Positions 31,885 to 39,290 of a stretch of 49,104 nucleotides of DNA are shown here, piece by piece (position 1 is the first letter of the stretch; every line of letters starts with the position of its first letter). The notes below the pieces were generated by a model. That model was not told where the DNA came from and made no database searches. It saw nothing but the letters and a program-made list of their open reading frames with translations. The DNA lies in the IMG/VR virus record IMGVR_UViG_3300028025_000003, positions 1 through 49,104 of that record. The stretch is one strand, 5' to 3'. The DNA is from a virus. A program made the translations under genes and the position numbers.

Positions 31885-31943
31885 CATAAGTGTATCTATA
31901 CTATATATTATTTTATATAATAATATATAACATAATAAATACT
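31885..31943. other. AT-rich tract (possible unwinding element)
   Basis: Nearly all A/T by eye, with runs such as TATATTATTTTATATAATAA. It lies between the operators and a DnaA box. It could be a DNA-unwinding element or a promoter UP region. Confidence 0.4.
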
Positions 31944-31969
31944 AGTGAGGGGGTAGTTGAAAAACTGCC

Positions 31970-31978
31970 TGTGGATAA
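31970..31978 (-). promoter_or_regulatory. DnaA box (TTATCCACA)
   Basis: TGTGGATAA on the plus strand, a perfect consensus 9-mer, next to the end of the amidotransferase gene and the AT-rich tract. Confidence 0.5.
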
Positions 31979-31984
31979 CTTTTT

Positions 31985-33043
31985 CTAAAACAACTCATCG
32001 ACATACTTTTGGCTAAATGAATCCAAATAGGACTTCGCATTACCAGACGCCTGATAGCCGAAATCGGTCTCATAAATGTAGCCCATTTCAACCATATCGT
32101 CGATCGAACCCATATAGGTGCCCTGCTCGTCAAAGTATTCTCCAAACTGATTTACAGAGTAGCCCTCGATAGGTGGCAACTCAAAAGAGAAGTCCTCATC
32201 GTCCTCGACCCAGTAGCCATTAGAAGCAAACATCGAAGTATTTTGGTCTATCTCCGAGCCATAGGCTTTTGGGTCATTGAATACATACCCACCTGAAGTC
32301 ATACCGCGATAAGACTTGTAGTCATAGGTAAACTTCTGCTCGTAATCTGGGTGTAGGGCAGGCAGAGCATCTACATCGGTCAACATACCATCGCGAACAG
32401 TCATAAGAACACGCTCAGGAACATTCTCCATATAAATAACAGCAAGACCGCAACGCTTGAGACCATTGAGCAAAATAGACTCAGTAGAAGCAAACACAAA
32501 CGAGCCGTCAACAAGTTGGGCAATAACTAGAGGTGAGTGTGAAACGCGAGCAACCTTGAGAGTTAGTCGGTCTGACTCGTCAAGCCAAGCAACAGAAGCA
32601 TCGCCATCTAAGCGCTCGAATGAATCTGTGTCGCGGTCGAACTGCTCTAATAACGCAGGAATAACAGCGGTGTCTACCTCTGGCAACTGAGCGGTAATAC
32701 CCTCACGAACTAAGTCGTGATTGTAGATAACGCCGTTGTGAACGAGACTGATTGACTTGTCAGGGCTGAGAACTGGGTGATTGTTCTCCATAACCTTGGC
32801 AGAGCCGTGAGTTGCGTAGCGAGTGTGCAAGACAGCCAAACGAGTGCCCTTAGACATCTGCTTGACAGACAGGTTAGCGCCAGCGACGTTCTTCTTGTAA
32901 ACACCAGAAGTCGTGCTTGATTGATAAGCAAAGCCTGAAGCCTGATTGCCACGAACATCCATCTCGACGAGAAGGGCGTGGGACAACTGACGAGGATTTA
33001 CTCGTGAATTTTGTGATAGTGAAAAACCAGCGATTGAACACAT
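31985..33043 (-). CDS. Class-II glutamine amidotransferase (Ntn hydrolase)
   Basis: This 352-residue protein starts M-C2-S-I-A-G-F; removal of Met exposes the catalytic Cys. It has the class-II motifs R-G-N-Q-A-S-G-F-A (31-39), H-T-R-Y-A-T-H-G (73-80), N-N-H-P (87-90) and H-N-G-V-I-Y-N-H (102-109). The remaining ~180 residues are acidic and Tyr-rich, without a sugar-isomerase or synthetase domain, so the ammonia acceptor must be another protein. The amidoligase divergently encoded at 34082 is the natural candidate. It has its own good promoter at 33087-33115 and GGAG before the ATG. Confidence 0.88.
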   Translation of the reverse strand: MCSIAGFSLSQNSRVNPRQLSHALLVEMDVRGNQASGFAYQSSTTSGVYKKNVAGANLSVKQMSKGTRLAVLHTRYATHGSAKVMENNHPVLSPDKSISLVHNGVIYNHDLVREGITAQLPEVDTAVIPALLEQFDRDTDSFERLDGDASVAWLDESDRLTLKVARVSHSPLVIAQLVDGSFVFASTESILLNGLKRCGLAVIYMENVPERVLMTVRDGMLTDVDALPALHPDYEQKFTYDYKSYRGMTSGGYVFNDPKAYGSEIDQNTSMFASNGYWVEDDEDFSFELPPIEGYSVNQFGEYFDEQGTYMGSIDDMVEMGYIYETDFGYQASGNAKSYLDSFSQKYVDELF

Positions 33044-33086
33044 ATTTGCATCTCCATTTCTAACGCAATCTTGCGTTGTTGTTTAT

Positions 33087-33115
33087 AGCCTAATCGATGT
33101 TTGTGATTATGTCAA
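33087..33115 (-). promoter_or_regulatory. Sigma70-type promoter of the amidotransferase gene
   Basis: On the minus strand TTGACA (33110-33115) and TAGGCT (33087-33092) are separated by exactly 17 bp. Transcription would start near 33080, giving a leader of about 37 nt with the hairpin AACGCA-ATC-TTGCGTT-like palindrome and GGAG before the ATG. Confidence 0.7.
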
Positions 33116-33137
33116 GTAGTAAAGCTAGAAAAGAAAA

Positions 33138-33176
33138 CGACGCCCAGACCCTAATCACAAAGTCTGAGCGCCGTCG
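33138..33176 (-). terminator. Leftward terminator-like hairpin in the origin region
   Basis: The imperfect stem CGACG/CGTCG (33172-33176 with 33138-33142) plus CAGAC/GTCTG (33162-33166 with 33145-33149) is followed on the minus strand by TTTTCTTTT. It would stop leftward transcripts just upstream of the amidotransferase promoter, although no leftward gene is seen to its right. Confidence 0.45.
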
Positions 33177-33350
33177 CCCATTCGTAAACACACTTCGTTG
33201 TGTGCACTAACAACACTACCACTTGGGGGGCAAGGGGTCAAAACACGAGGTTTAGCCGTGTTCTCTCGTGTTGCTAAATATCAACTTACACCCGTCAAAC
33301 CATCATTGTCAAGCCCTAATTTCGATCGGCGTGTCGTCAAGCCATCATAT

Positions 33351-33468
33351 TTGGGAATTCGCGCTCGCTCTCGGGCATTTAGAAGTTTTGGGAATTCGCG
33401 CTGGTGGGGGCAACATTTGGGAATTTGCGCTGGCGCTGGCACTCGAGACGAATTTGGGAATTCGCGAT
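33351..33468. repeat. Four iterons, TTGGGAATTYGCGMT
   Basis: Copies lie at 33351-33365, 33388-33402, 33417-33431 and 33454-33468, all in the same orientation. Copies 1 and 2 are identical; copies 3 and 4 each differ by one base. Start-to-start spacing is 37, 29 and 37. This is typical of initiator-protein binding iterons. Confidence 0.75.
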
Positions 33469-33538
33469 GGCGCAGGCACCTATACGCGCTCGCGGTCTGG
33501 CTTGCTTAGGGCGGGGGGTGCCGAAAAAAACCCTGAAA

Positions 33539-33646
33539 GTTTCCTGAGAGTTTCCTGAGAGCCGGCTGAACTGTGGATAAGTATCTCCAAACCTGTGGAT
33601 AACTTTCCTGTGAGTTCGCTGGGCGTTTCCTGAGAGTTTCCTGAGA
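33539..33646. repeat. 11-bp repeats GTTTCCTGAGA, two plus two around two DnaA boxes
   Basis: Tandem copies lie at 33539-33549/33550-33560 and 33625-33635/33636-33646. Between the pairs are DnaA boxes TGTGGATAA at 33572-33580 and 33594-33602, 22 bp apart. The nearly symmetric layout supports a replication origin. Confidence 0.75.
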
Positions 33647-33697
33647 ATGAGCGCCACGCCACGCGCTTACACCATAGAGCGCCAAAAGTCAAGAGCC

Positions 33698-33714
33698 GTT
33701 ATCAAATTGTTATC
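33698..33714. repeat. GTTATC pair with 11-bp period
   Basis: GTTATC at 33698-33703 and 33709-33714, repeated as the inverse at 33796-33812. Confidence 0.6.
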
Positions 33715-33795
33715 TAAATGTGCAGCTACACTACCAAGGGGCAAAAGTCAAATCGACACGCCGAGAAAATAAAATTGTTCATTAGGTAAACATTA

Positions 33796-33812
33796 GATAA
33801 CGAAATGATAAC
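33796..33812. repeat. GATAAC pair (inverted GTTATC pair), 11-bp period
   Basis: GATAAC at 33796-33801 and 33807-33812, facing the pair at 33698-33714 and about 100 bp before the first rightward gene. A repressor or initiator site is likely. Confidence 0.6.
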
Positions 33813-33914
33813 GAATTGCCAAAGCTCGTTGCATAAGTAGAGAAAACCCCTTGATTTTGATAAGGTTGAACCAAGGCAAAAAGCCCCACTAATCACTAGC
33901 CGAAAGGTCAAAAA

Positions 33915-34085
33915 ATGAAAGCCCTTAAGTTCATAGCCCTAGCGTTCACCACCGCGCTCGCCGTGTCGCTCTATCTCGCGATAGGCGAAAAGACAACCGC
34001 GTTATTCCTGCCAATCGCTACCGCATATGCGACAATCGCAACAATCGCCCTAATCGCGCTAATTGCGAAAGGTGGTGCCAAGTGA
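33915..34085 (+). CDS. Small two-TM membrane protein
   Basis: ATG 33915 to TGA 34085, with AAAGG 6-7 nt upstream, encodes 56 residues. It has two hydrophobic segments (about 4-22 and 28-51, Ala/Ile/Leu-rich) and a short basic end. The stop overlaps the GTG start of the amidoligase gene (GTGA), so the two are translationally coupled. It may hold the amidoligase at the membrane or act with it (inference). GC content is higher than in the structural genes. Confidence 0.65.
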   Translation: MKALKFIALAFTTALAVSLYLAIGEKTTALFLPIATAYATIATIALIALIAKGGAK

Positions 34086-34999
34086 GGCGCGTTGGCTACG
34101 AGAGCACACGCGAACAGCGCGAAGCAATCACGAGTCAATGGGAAGAGTTCAGAAGCGCGCTCGCCAAGGCAACACCGCGCGAACTGCCACGAACCTATGG
34201 ATACGAAATCGAAACGCCAAGCGCCGATGATGTGCGCTTGAATGTCATTCGACAACTACGCGCGCAGAACCTTGAGCGCGAGGCAAACGACCCACACGCG
34301 CGACCAGTCAGCCTTGAGGAGATTTTGTTATTCAAGTCAGACGGAAGTGTTACACGCGAGGACCAGAGCGAGGACTGCGAATGTTCGTGCACCAGTTGCA
34401 ACTATCACGACTGCAACTGCGATAACTGCGAGGACAACAACGACAGCCCAGAACACGACTGCGGGCAATCGGAGTGCAACGGCGCAGGGGAGTATCAGGA
34501 AATCACCAGCGTTGGAGGCACCACAACCACACACCCGTTGAGCCTGAAAATCTTGAGACTTGCCGACTTGAAAGACGCCGAGGTAAACGACACTTGCGGG
34601 TTACACATTCACGTCGGAAGCGCAGACTTGACACCTACACAGGTGGCGCAGGTTATCAGCGCCTACCGCGCCATAGGCGACCTGTTGGAGCCAATCGCAG
34701 GCAGGCGAGACGGATACTACTGCCAAGACAACACGACCGCCGAGGTGGCGCAGAACCGCGCAGGGCAGGGAACTGAAAAATACAAGGCAGTCAATACCAG
34801 CCCACACTTTAGCAATCACCGACCAAAGACAATCGAGTTCAGGCAACACGAGGGAACCAACAACCCAGCCGAGGTGAGAGCCTTCGCCGTTCTTATGGTG
34901 CACCTAGTTGAATACGCGAAACGAAACGCCCCAGTCTATTGGCTCGCACGATGCGCCGACTTTACCGAATTGGCAAAGGAGTTGCGCTTGACAGTCTAA
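34082..34999 (+). CDS. Amidoligase-family (COOH-NH2 ligase) protein with Cys-rich insert
   Basis: This 305-residue protein starts at GTG 34082. It has the amidoligase motifs G-Y-E42-I-E44, C-G-L-H175-I-H177-V and T-I-E252-F-R-Q-H-E-G-T, with the glutamine-synthetase-like catalytic residues. Between the first two motifs lies an insert with nine Cys in 34 residues (99, 101, 103, 106, 111, 113, 116, 127, 132) among Asp/Asn/Glu, probably a metal-binding module. The family joins amino and carboxyl groups to make amide bonds on peptides, wall or other molecules. The divergent class-II amidotransferase may supply ammonia. Codon use is distinctly GC-rich, which suggests transfer. Confidence 0.8.
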   Translation: MRRVGYESTREQREAITSQWEEFRSALAKATPRELPRTYGYEIETPSADDVRLNVIRQLRAQNLEREANDPHARPVSLEEILLFKSDGSVTREDQSEDCECSCTSCNYHDCNCDNCEDNNDSPEHDCGQSECNGAGEYQEITSVGGTTTTHPLSLKILRLADLKDAEVNDTCGLHIHVGSADLTPTQVAQVISAYRAIGDLLEPIAGRRDGYYCQDNTTAEVAQNRAGQGTEKYKAVNTSPHFSNHRPKTIEFRQHEGTNNPAEVRAFAVLMVHLVEYAKRNAPVYWLARCADFTELAKELRLTV

Positions 35000-35014
35000 G
35001 CCAAAGCTAGAAAA

Positions 35015-35056
35015 TCCAAGACCCCCAAAGAAATCATTTTTTTAGGGGTTTTTGGA
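35015..35056 (+). terminator. Terminator-like hairpin after amidoligase gene
   Basis: TCCAAgACCCC (35015-35025) pairs with GGGG-TTTTTGGA (35045-35056) around an A/T-rich loop. It separates the amidoligase from the packaging genes. There is no T-tract after the stem, so efficiency is uncertain. Confidence 0.5.
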
Positions 35057-35129
35057 CTATGCGGGAATCTAGGAACCGTATACCCAGTTTTGCCATTTTC
35101 ACCATTTTGGCATGTGATAGGGTCTTGGT

Positions 35130-35360
35130 ATGAACTTTCTAATTAATGTGGACTTTAACGATACTCATTCGTTGAAGCTCGTTTTGATCGATCCGGACCC
35201 TGAGGGTGTCGTGGCTGTTTATTCGGCTGTCTTTGATGGTGGGTCAGATCAGGAGTTGCCTATCTTCTTTGAGTGCCCTCATGGCGCTGAGTTGTGGGAT
35301 ATTTTGGCTATCTGCCTTGAAGCCTATAAAGATTTCAAAAATACTGAGGAGTTGAAATAA
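35130..35360 (+). CDS. Small protein before terminase genes
   Basis: This 76-residue acidic alpha/beta protein contains 'LKLVLIDPDPEGVVAVY' and ends with a helix. It is first in the packaging operon, with ATAATGG overlap to the next gene. No clear ribosome site is visible upstream (GGGTCTTGGT). No family is recognised. Confidence 0.6.
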   Translation: MNFLINVDFNDTHSLKLVLIDPDPEGVVAVYSAVFDGGSDQELPIFFECPHGAELWDILAICLEAYKDFKNTEELK

Positions 35361-35557
35361 TGGATCCTGAAAAAATTTTTCAAAATAAAAAATCCTCAAA
35401 TCGAGGCATCGCTGACGATCAGCCGACAGAAGAACCACAAGAGCAACCTCAGCCTTCTGTGCTCGAGATCTTAGATGCGATGGCTTACTTTATTGATCGC
35501 CGTTTTAATGAACTGGAATCTAAACTCGATAAGGGTTGCAATTGTCAAAAGAAATAA
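35360..35557 (+). CDS. Small protein, unknown
   Basis: This 65-residue protein has a disordered, Gln/Pro/Glu-rich first half and a helical second half ('LEILDAMAYFIDRRFNELESKL') ending in C-N-C-Q-K-K. The helix could oligomerise. The end overlaps the TerS start by 16 nt, so it is coupled to packaging genes. Confidence 0.55.
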   Translation: MDPEKIFQNKKSSNRGIADDQPTEEPQEQPQPSVLEILDAMAYFIDRRFNELESKLDKGCNCQKK

Positions 35558-36048
35558 ATGTCCTTGATGAAATTCTTTTAAGGCTTGCTGCTTCTGGTGC
35601 TTCTGGCCAGGAGATGGAACGCCAGTCTGGTGTGCCTGCTGCTCAGGCGGTTATGCACGTCAAGAAGATGCTTGAGGGTCGTGACATTTGGACTGAGTTG
35701 GAACGCCGCCAACTCCTCTTGTATGAACTAAACGAATTGAAAGATAGCCTGAAGCAAAATGCTTTGGAGATTAAAGATCCGCAACATGCTCGTTTGCTTT
35801 TGCAGACTCTTACGACAATTGGTCAAAGACTGGATTCTGAGAATAAAAAACTTGATGTTGATTTCCAAAAGGTAACCGATCATCAGGCTCAGGTTATGGG
35901 TCGCGCTTTCGATATTGCTTTGGAGCACATGAAGAAAGAATTACTGAAGCAGTTCCCTGAAGTTTCTAAGAATGAGATTGATCGCATGGCTGCTGAAGGT
36001 TTGGTAAAGGCTAAGTATGACTTGGCTGCTGAGAGAGGCAATGATTAA
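35542..36048 (+). CDS. terS: Terminase small subunit (candidate)
   Basis: From TTG 35542 (AAGGG 6 nt upstream; a TTG at 35536 is too close to that site) this encodes 168 residues. The N-terminal 45 residues read as a helix-turn-helix ('ASGASGQEMERQSGVPAAQA'), followed by long helices that could form the oligomer core. The position one gene before TerL supports TerS, which recognises phage DNA for packaging. No sequence signature proves it. Confidence 0.65.
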   Translation: MSKEINVLDEILLRLAASGASGQEMERQSGVPAAQAVMHVKKMLEGRDIWTELERRQLLLYELNELKDSLKQNALEIKDPQHARLLLQTLTTIGQRLDSENKKLDVDFQKVTDHQAQVMGRAFDIALEHMKKELLKQFPEVSKNEIDRMAAEGLVKAKYDLAAERGND

Positions 36049-36257
36049 TGTCTTTGTCAGAGACTTGTGGTTGTGGGGCGGCTTTTAGTGCAGAGCGCCC
36101 TAAAGATGAGCTAAGGTTGCTTAATCAGTGGCGCGAGCAGCACAAGTGTTTTGAAAAGGGAGATTTGGCTATTGTTGACTCTTCAAAGAATGAGTTGGCA
36201 AGTTACCACCCGATTGGGTTTAGTCCTTATGGTGACGATGGTGAGGAAGACGATTGA
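36048..36257 (+). CDS. Small Cys-containing protein between terminase genes
   Basis: This 69-residue protein has C-G-C-G near the start and a further Cys 25 residues later, with 'LRLLNQWREQHKC' between. The pattern is seen in small zinc-binding proteins near actinophage terminases. It is coupled by TAATG to TerS and overlaps the TerL start. The function may be in packaging or host takeover; unknown. Confidence 0.6.
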   Translation: MSLSETCGCGAAFSAERPKDELRLLNQWREQHKCFEKGDLAIVDSSKNELASYHPIGFSPYGDDGEEDD

Positions 36258-37786
36258 TAGATGATGTTATTGACAAAGCGCTGGAGAATCTCCGCAAGAA
36301 AAGTAAGAACGACATTTACTATCACGATCCGGTTCTCTGGGCGCAGGAAGTATTGGGAGCGGAGCTTTGGTCTAAGCAAAAAGAAATGCTTACCTCTCTC
36401 GCACAAAACAAACGTACTGCAGTCAAGTCTGCGCACTCAACTGGAAAATCTTACACAATGGGAATTGCGGCCTGTTGGTGGATCGCAACCCGAGGATCGA
36501 ATTCCCTAGTTGTTTCGACTGCGCCGACTTACAATCAGGTGCACAACATTTTGTGGGAGGAAATCCGTAAGCATTATGTTGAGAATGGTTTGCCTGGCAA
36601 GATAACTCAAGATGACCAATGGAAGACTCCGGTTGAGGGTATTGATGACAAAGGCAACAAGCGCATAATTGAAAAGCAGATTGCTTTTGGTCGCCGCCCT
36701 GCTGACATGGACTTCTCAGCCTTCCAGGGTTTGCATAGACCTGATGGTGTTATGTTTCTAATTGATGAGGCTGTGGGTTGCCCTGAGATGATTTTCACCG
36801 CGGCTGAGGTTAACACCACCGCTGAGAACTGTCGCATTTTGGCGATTGCTAACCCTGACGATGTTCAGACTGCGTTCGGCAGAATCTTTAAGCAGAATGA
36901 TCCGACTTGGAACAAGATGAGCATTTCGGCTTACGACACTCCAAACTTTACCGGCGAAGAGGTAAGCCCGAAACTGGCAAGCCTGCTGCCACAGATCCAG
37001 TGGGTTGAGGACATGAAGGTTCAGTGGGGTGAGGACTCTGCGCGTTTCAAAGCAAAGATCTCTGCTGAGTTCCCTGAGGAATCTGATGCAATGTTCTTTT
37101 CGCAAGCCAGCATTGATAAAGCCGTTGACACAGATATCAAAGAAAACCTTGATAAACCTTGCGTCTTAGGCGTGGACATCGCTCGCATGGGTGATGACTA
37201 CAATGCCGTTTACACAAACTACCAGGGTCGCCTTCGACTTTATGACAAGTGGAACAAGGTAACCCTGACTGAGACTGCTGGGCGTATTCACAGGATTGCA
37301 ATTGACACTAATGCTGACGAGGTTCGTATTGACGGTTCCGGTATTGGTGCTGGTGTGATTGATATTCTGATGAATGACGACTCTTACGGGCGTAAAGGCT
37401 ACAAAGTGGTGGCGATGATTGGTTCAGGTAAGTCACCGGATACCCTGAGGTGGCTAAATGCTCGTGCTTTGTATTATGACCAGATGCGCGAGAAGATGAC
37501 TAAGCGCGAGTTAGACATTGATCCTAATGATGAGAAACTTCTTGATGAGATGTTGATGATTAAGTTTAAGTTCTCACCTAAGGGTGGAATCCAAATTGAA
37601 TCTAAAGATGACATGCGATCTAGGGGCATGAAGTCCCCTGACAACCTGGATGCTGCTGTGTATGCTTGTGCTGAGATCAGCGCAGTGATTGACAACCCTT
37701 ACGCGCTTTACGATCACGGAACTGTTTTGACCATGGATCCTTGGCAAATGCTAGATGCTGGGGCTCGTGACGGCATGCCTATCTGA
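36254..37786 (+). CDS. terL: Terminase large subunit
   Basis: This 510-residue protein starts at TTG 36254 with GAGGA 7 nt upstream. The ATPase domain has Walker A K-S-A-H-S-T-G-K-S (58-66) and Walker B M-F-L-I-D-E-A (167-173). The nuclease domain begins L-G-V-D308-I-A-R-M-G-D-D and includes later Asp/Glu residues near 470. It powers DNA packaging and cuts the concatemer. The complete motif set makes this assignment firm. Confidence 0.95.
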   Translation: MIDDVIDKALENLRKKSKNDIYYHDPVLWAQEVLGAELWSKQKEMLTSLAQNKRTAVKSAHSTGKSYTMGIAACWWIATRGSNSLVVSTAPTYNQVHNILWEEIRKHYVENGLPGKITQDDQWKTPVEGIDDKGNKRIIEKQIAFGRRPADMDFSAFQGLHRPDGVMFLIDEAVGCPEMIFTAAEVNTTAENCRILAIANPDDVQTAFGRIFKQNDPTWNKMSISAYDTPNFTGEEVSPKLASLLPQIQWVEDMKVQWGEDSARFKAKISAEFPEESDAMFFSQASIDKAVDTDIKENLDKPCVLGVDIARMGDDYNAVYTNYQGRLRLYDKWNKVTLTETAGRIHRIAIDTNADEVRIDGSGIGAGVIDILMNDDSYGRKGYKVVAMIGSGKSPDTLRWLNARALYYDQMREKMTKRELDIDPNDEKLLDEMLMIKFKFSPKGGIQIESKDDMRSRGMKSPDNLDAAVYACAEISAVIDNPYALYDHGTVLTMDPWQMLDAGARDGMPI

Positions 37787-37792
37787 TAGAAT
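37787..37792 (+). promoter_or_regulatory. -10-like TAGAAT before portal gene
   Basis: TAGAAT ends 7 nt before the portal ATG at 37800 and overlaps the end of TerL. There is no Shine-Dalgarno sequence before that ATG, so a leaderless portal message is possible. The preceding bases are GA instead of GG. Confidence 0.4.
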
Positions 37793-37799
37793 TAGATTT

Positions 37800-39281
37800 A
37801 TGAAAAAAATTGACGAAATTTCCCAATTAAAAGAAGAAACTTTACGTTTATCTGAAGAAACTGGCGAAATTGCAGATTTAAAAAATGCTTTCTTGCGTAT
37901 GCAAACTGAGAACCTTGAACTGTCTGAATCTTTGGCAAATGTGTCAATGATGATTGATAGTCAGGGTTGGTCCCCTGTTTATGGCACTAAAGAGTCTGGC
38001 CTTGATCTTTCAGACCTTCGTAATGCTTCTGCTCAGTTGCGCGAGCTTGTAGTTGGCAATCCGCTTCTAAAGCGCGGTGCTAAGTTGCGTTCATCTTATG
38101 TTTGGTCTCGTGGCATGGGTTTGCCTAAGTTGTCGAACCAGATGAAAAATAAAGTTTATTCTCCTTTGAGTGAGCGCTACTTGTTTTCTTCTGTGGCTTG
38201 GGAAGAACTTGAGTTGGCAGCGTACACCGATGGCAACATCTTTGTGCTGATTGACCAGAAGAAAAACCCAATGCGTGTTTCTCTTGAAGAGGTCACCGCA
38301 GTTATGACTGACCCAGACAACAATGAAGTTATTTGGGCTGTTCGCCGCGAGTGGATTCAGCGCAACAATTCAATTGCTGACCGCGAAGTTCTTCGCTGGT
38401 ATTACACCGATGCTTACCCTGGTCCAATTACCCCAAGCGTTGAAGTAAATGGCAAGACTGAAATTGTTGACACAACAAAGACAATGTTTTACCACGGCTT
38501 CAACCGTCAGATCGGTTGGACTTTTGGAATCCCTGATGCACTACCTGTTTTGGCTTGGGCCAAGTTGTACCGTGAGTTCCTAGAAAACGGAACTATCATG
38601 ACTAAGGCTTTGGCACAGTTTGCTTACAAGGTTTCTTCCAAGTCTCGTGTTGGTGTGACTAATGCTGCTGCAAAGATTGCAGTTTCCGATGGTGGCACTA
38701 ACCGTGTGGGTGCGACCGCTGCGATGGGTTCTGATACCGACTTGATCCCAATGCCTAAGGCTGGGGCAGGTTACGACTTTGATGCAGGTAAGCCTATTGC
38801 TGCGATGATTGCTTCTGGTTTGGAAGTTTCGATTGTGGCTCTTTTGAGCGACCCGGGTTCTTCTGGTGCTTACAGCACCGCACAGACTTTGGACACTCCG
38901 ACCCAAAAGGCAATGGAATCTCGTCAGCACTCTTGGTCTTTGTTCTACAAGCGCATCTTGCGTTTTTATGGAATGGATAACGGTATCGAGATCACTTGGC
39001 CTTCAATTGAGACTGAGCCTACTCACAGAATGGTTCAGGCTTTGGCGATGGCTTGGGAGACTGGAACTTTGCGCAAGGAAGAATATCGCAAGGCAATCCT
39101 TGACATTCTTGACATTACTCCGTTTGCAGAAACTGGTCCGGATGGAATTATGATTCCAAACAACTTGAACTTTGTGCAAACAACAACCAATGATGGAACT
39201 GTTGTTCCGGCACAAGGACAGTCTGGAACTGTTGGTGCTTTAGATGATGGCGATAATCAGTTACGAGACCAGAATCTATAA
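37800..39281 (+). CDS. Portal protein
   Basis: From ATG 37800 this encodes 493 residues; an in-frame ATG at 37755 lies inside TerL and is not favoured. After an N-terminal coiled coil (about 1-50) the protein has the SPP1/HK97-type portal order: 'NPLLKRGAKLRSSYVWSRG', 'ERYLFSSVAWEELELAAYTDGN', a 'MFYHGFNRQIGWTFGIPDALPVLAW' segment and a long C-terminal helix region. The protein forms the dodecameric ring for DNA entry and exit. Order terminase-portal-protease is canonical. Confidence 0.88.
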   Translation: MKKIDEISQLKEETLRLSEETGEIADLKNAFLRMQTENLELSESLANVSMMIDSQGWSPVYGTKESGLDLSDLRNASAQLRELVVGNPLLKRGAKLRSSYVWSRGMGLPKLSNQMKNKVYSPLSERYLFSSVAWEELELAAYTDGNIFVLIDQKKNPMRVSLEEVTAVMTDPDNNEVIWAVRREWIQRNNSIADREVLRWYYTDAYPGPITPSVEVNGKTEIVDTTKTMFYHGFNRQIGWTFGIPDALPVLAWAKLYREFLENGTIMTKALAQFAYKVSSKSRVGVTNAAAKIAVSDGGTNRVGATAAMGSDTDLIPMPKAGAGYDFDAGKPIAAMIASGLEVSIVALLSDPGSSGAYSTAQTLDTPTQKAMESRQHSWSLFYKRILRFYGMDNGIEITWPSIETEPTHRMVQALAMAWETGTLRKEEYRKAILDILDITPFAETGPDGIMIPNNLNFVQTTTNDGTVVPAQGQSGTVGALDDGDNQLRDQNL

Positions 39282-39290
39282 TTTCGTTAT

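Larger units (their letters stand above)
31682..31984. other. Non-coding regulatory region (about 300 bp)
   Basis: No gene is seen here. The region holds two inverted repeats with GRATATGG half-sites, a GTTATC pair, a very AT-rich tract (31885-31943) and a DnaA box near its right end. It separates the glutamine amidotransferase gene from the long leftward operon. A leftward promoter is expected here, but I could not pick one with confidence; TATAGT on the minus strand near 31740 is a weak candidate. Confidence 0.7.
33044..33914. other. Non-coding intergenic region, probable replication origin
   Basis: About 870 bp contain no convincing gene; short frames here come from repeats. In order they hold the amidotransferase leader and promoter, a leftward terminator-like hairpin, four 15-bp iterons, an 11-bp repeat set around two DnaA boxes, two GTTATC pairs in inverted orientation, and the leader of the rightward membrane-protein gene. 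Transcription diverges here, which fits an origin. Confidence 0.65.

Noticed and set aside
33351-33468. CRISPR-like array
   Set aside because: Only four 15-bp repeats with spacing of 29-37 bp start to start, no palindromic repeat and no cas genes; iterons fit better.
33198-33692. Several frames of 70-103 codons in the iteron region on both strands
   Set aside because: They arise from the repeats and GC-rich sequence, lack ribosome sites and have composition unlike the neighbours.
34195-34903. Alternative-frame reading frames inside the amidoligase gene
   Set aside because: High GC content opens other frames; only the 34082 frame shows family motifs.
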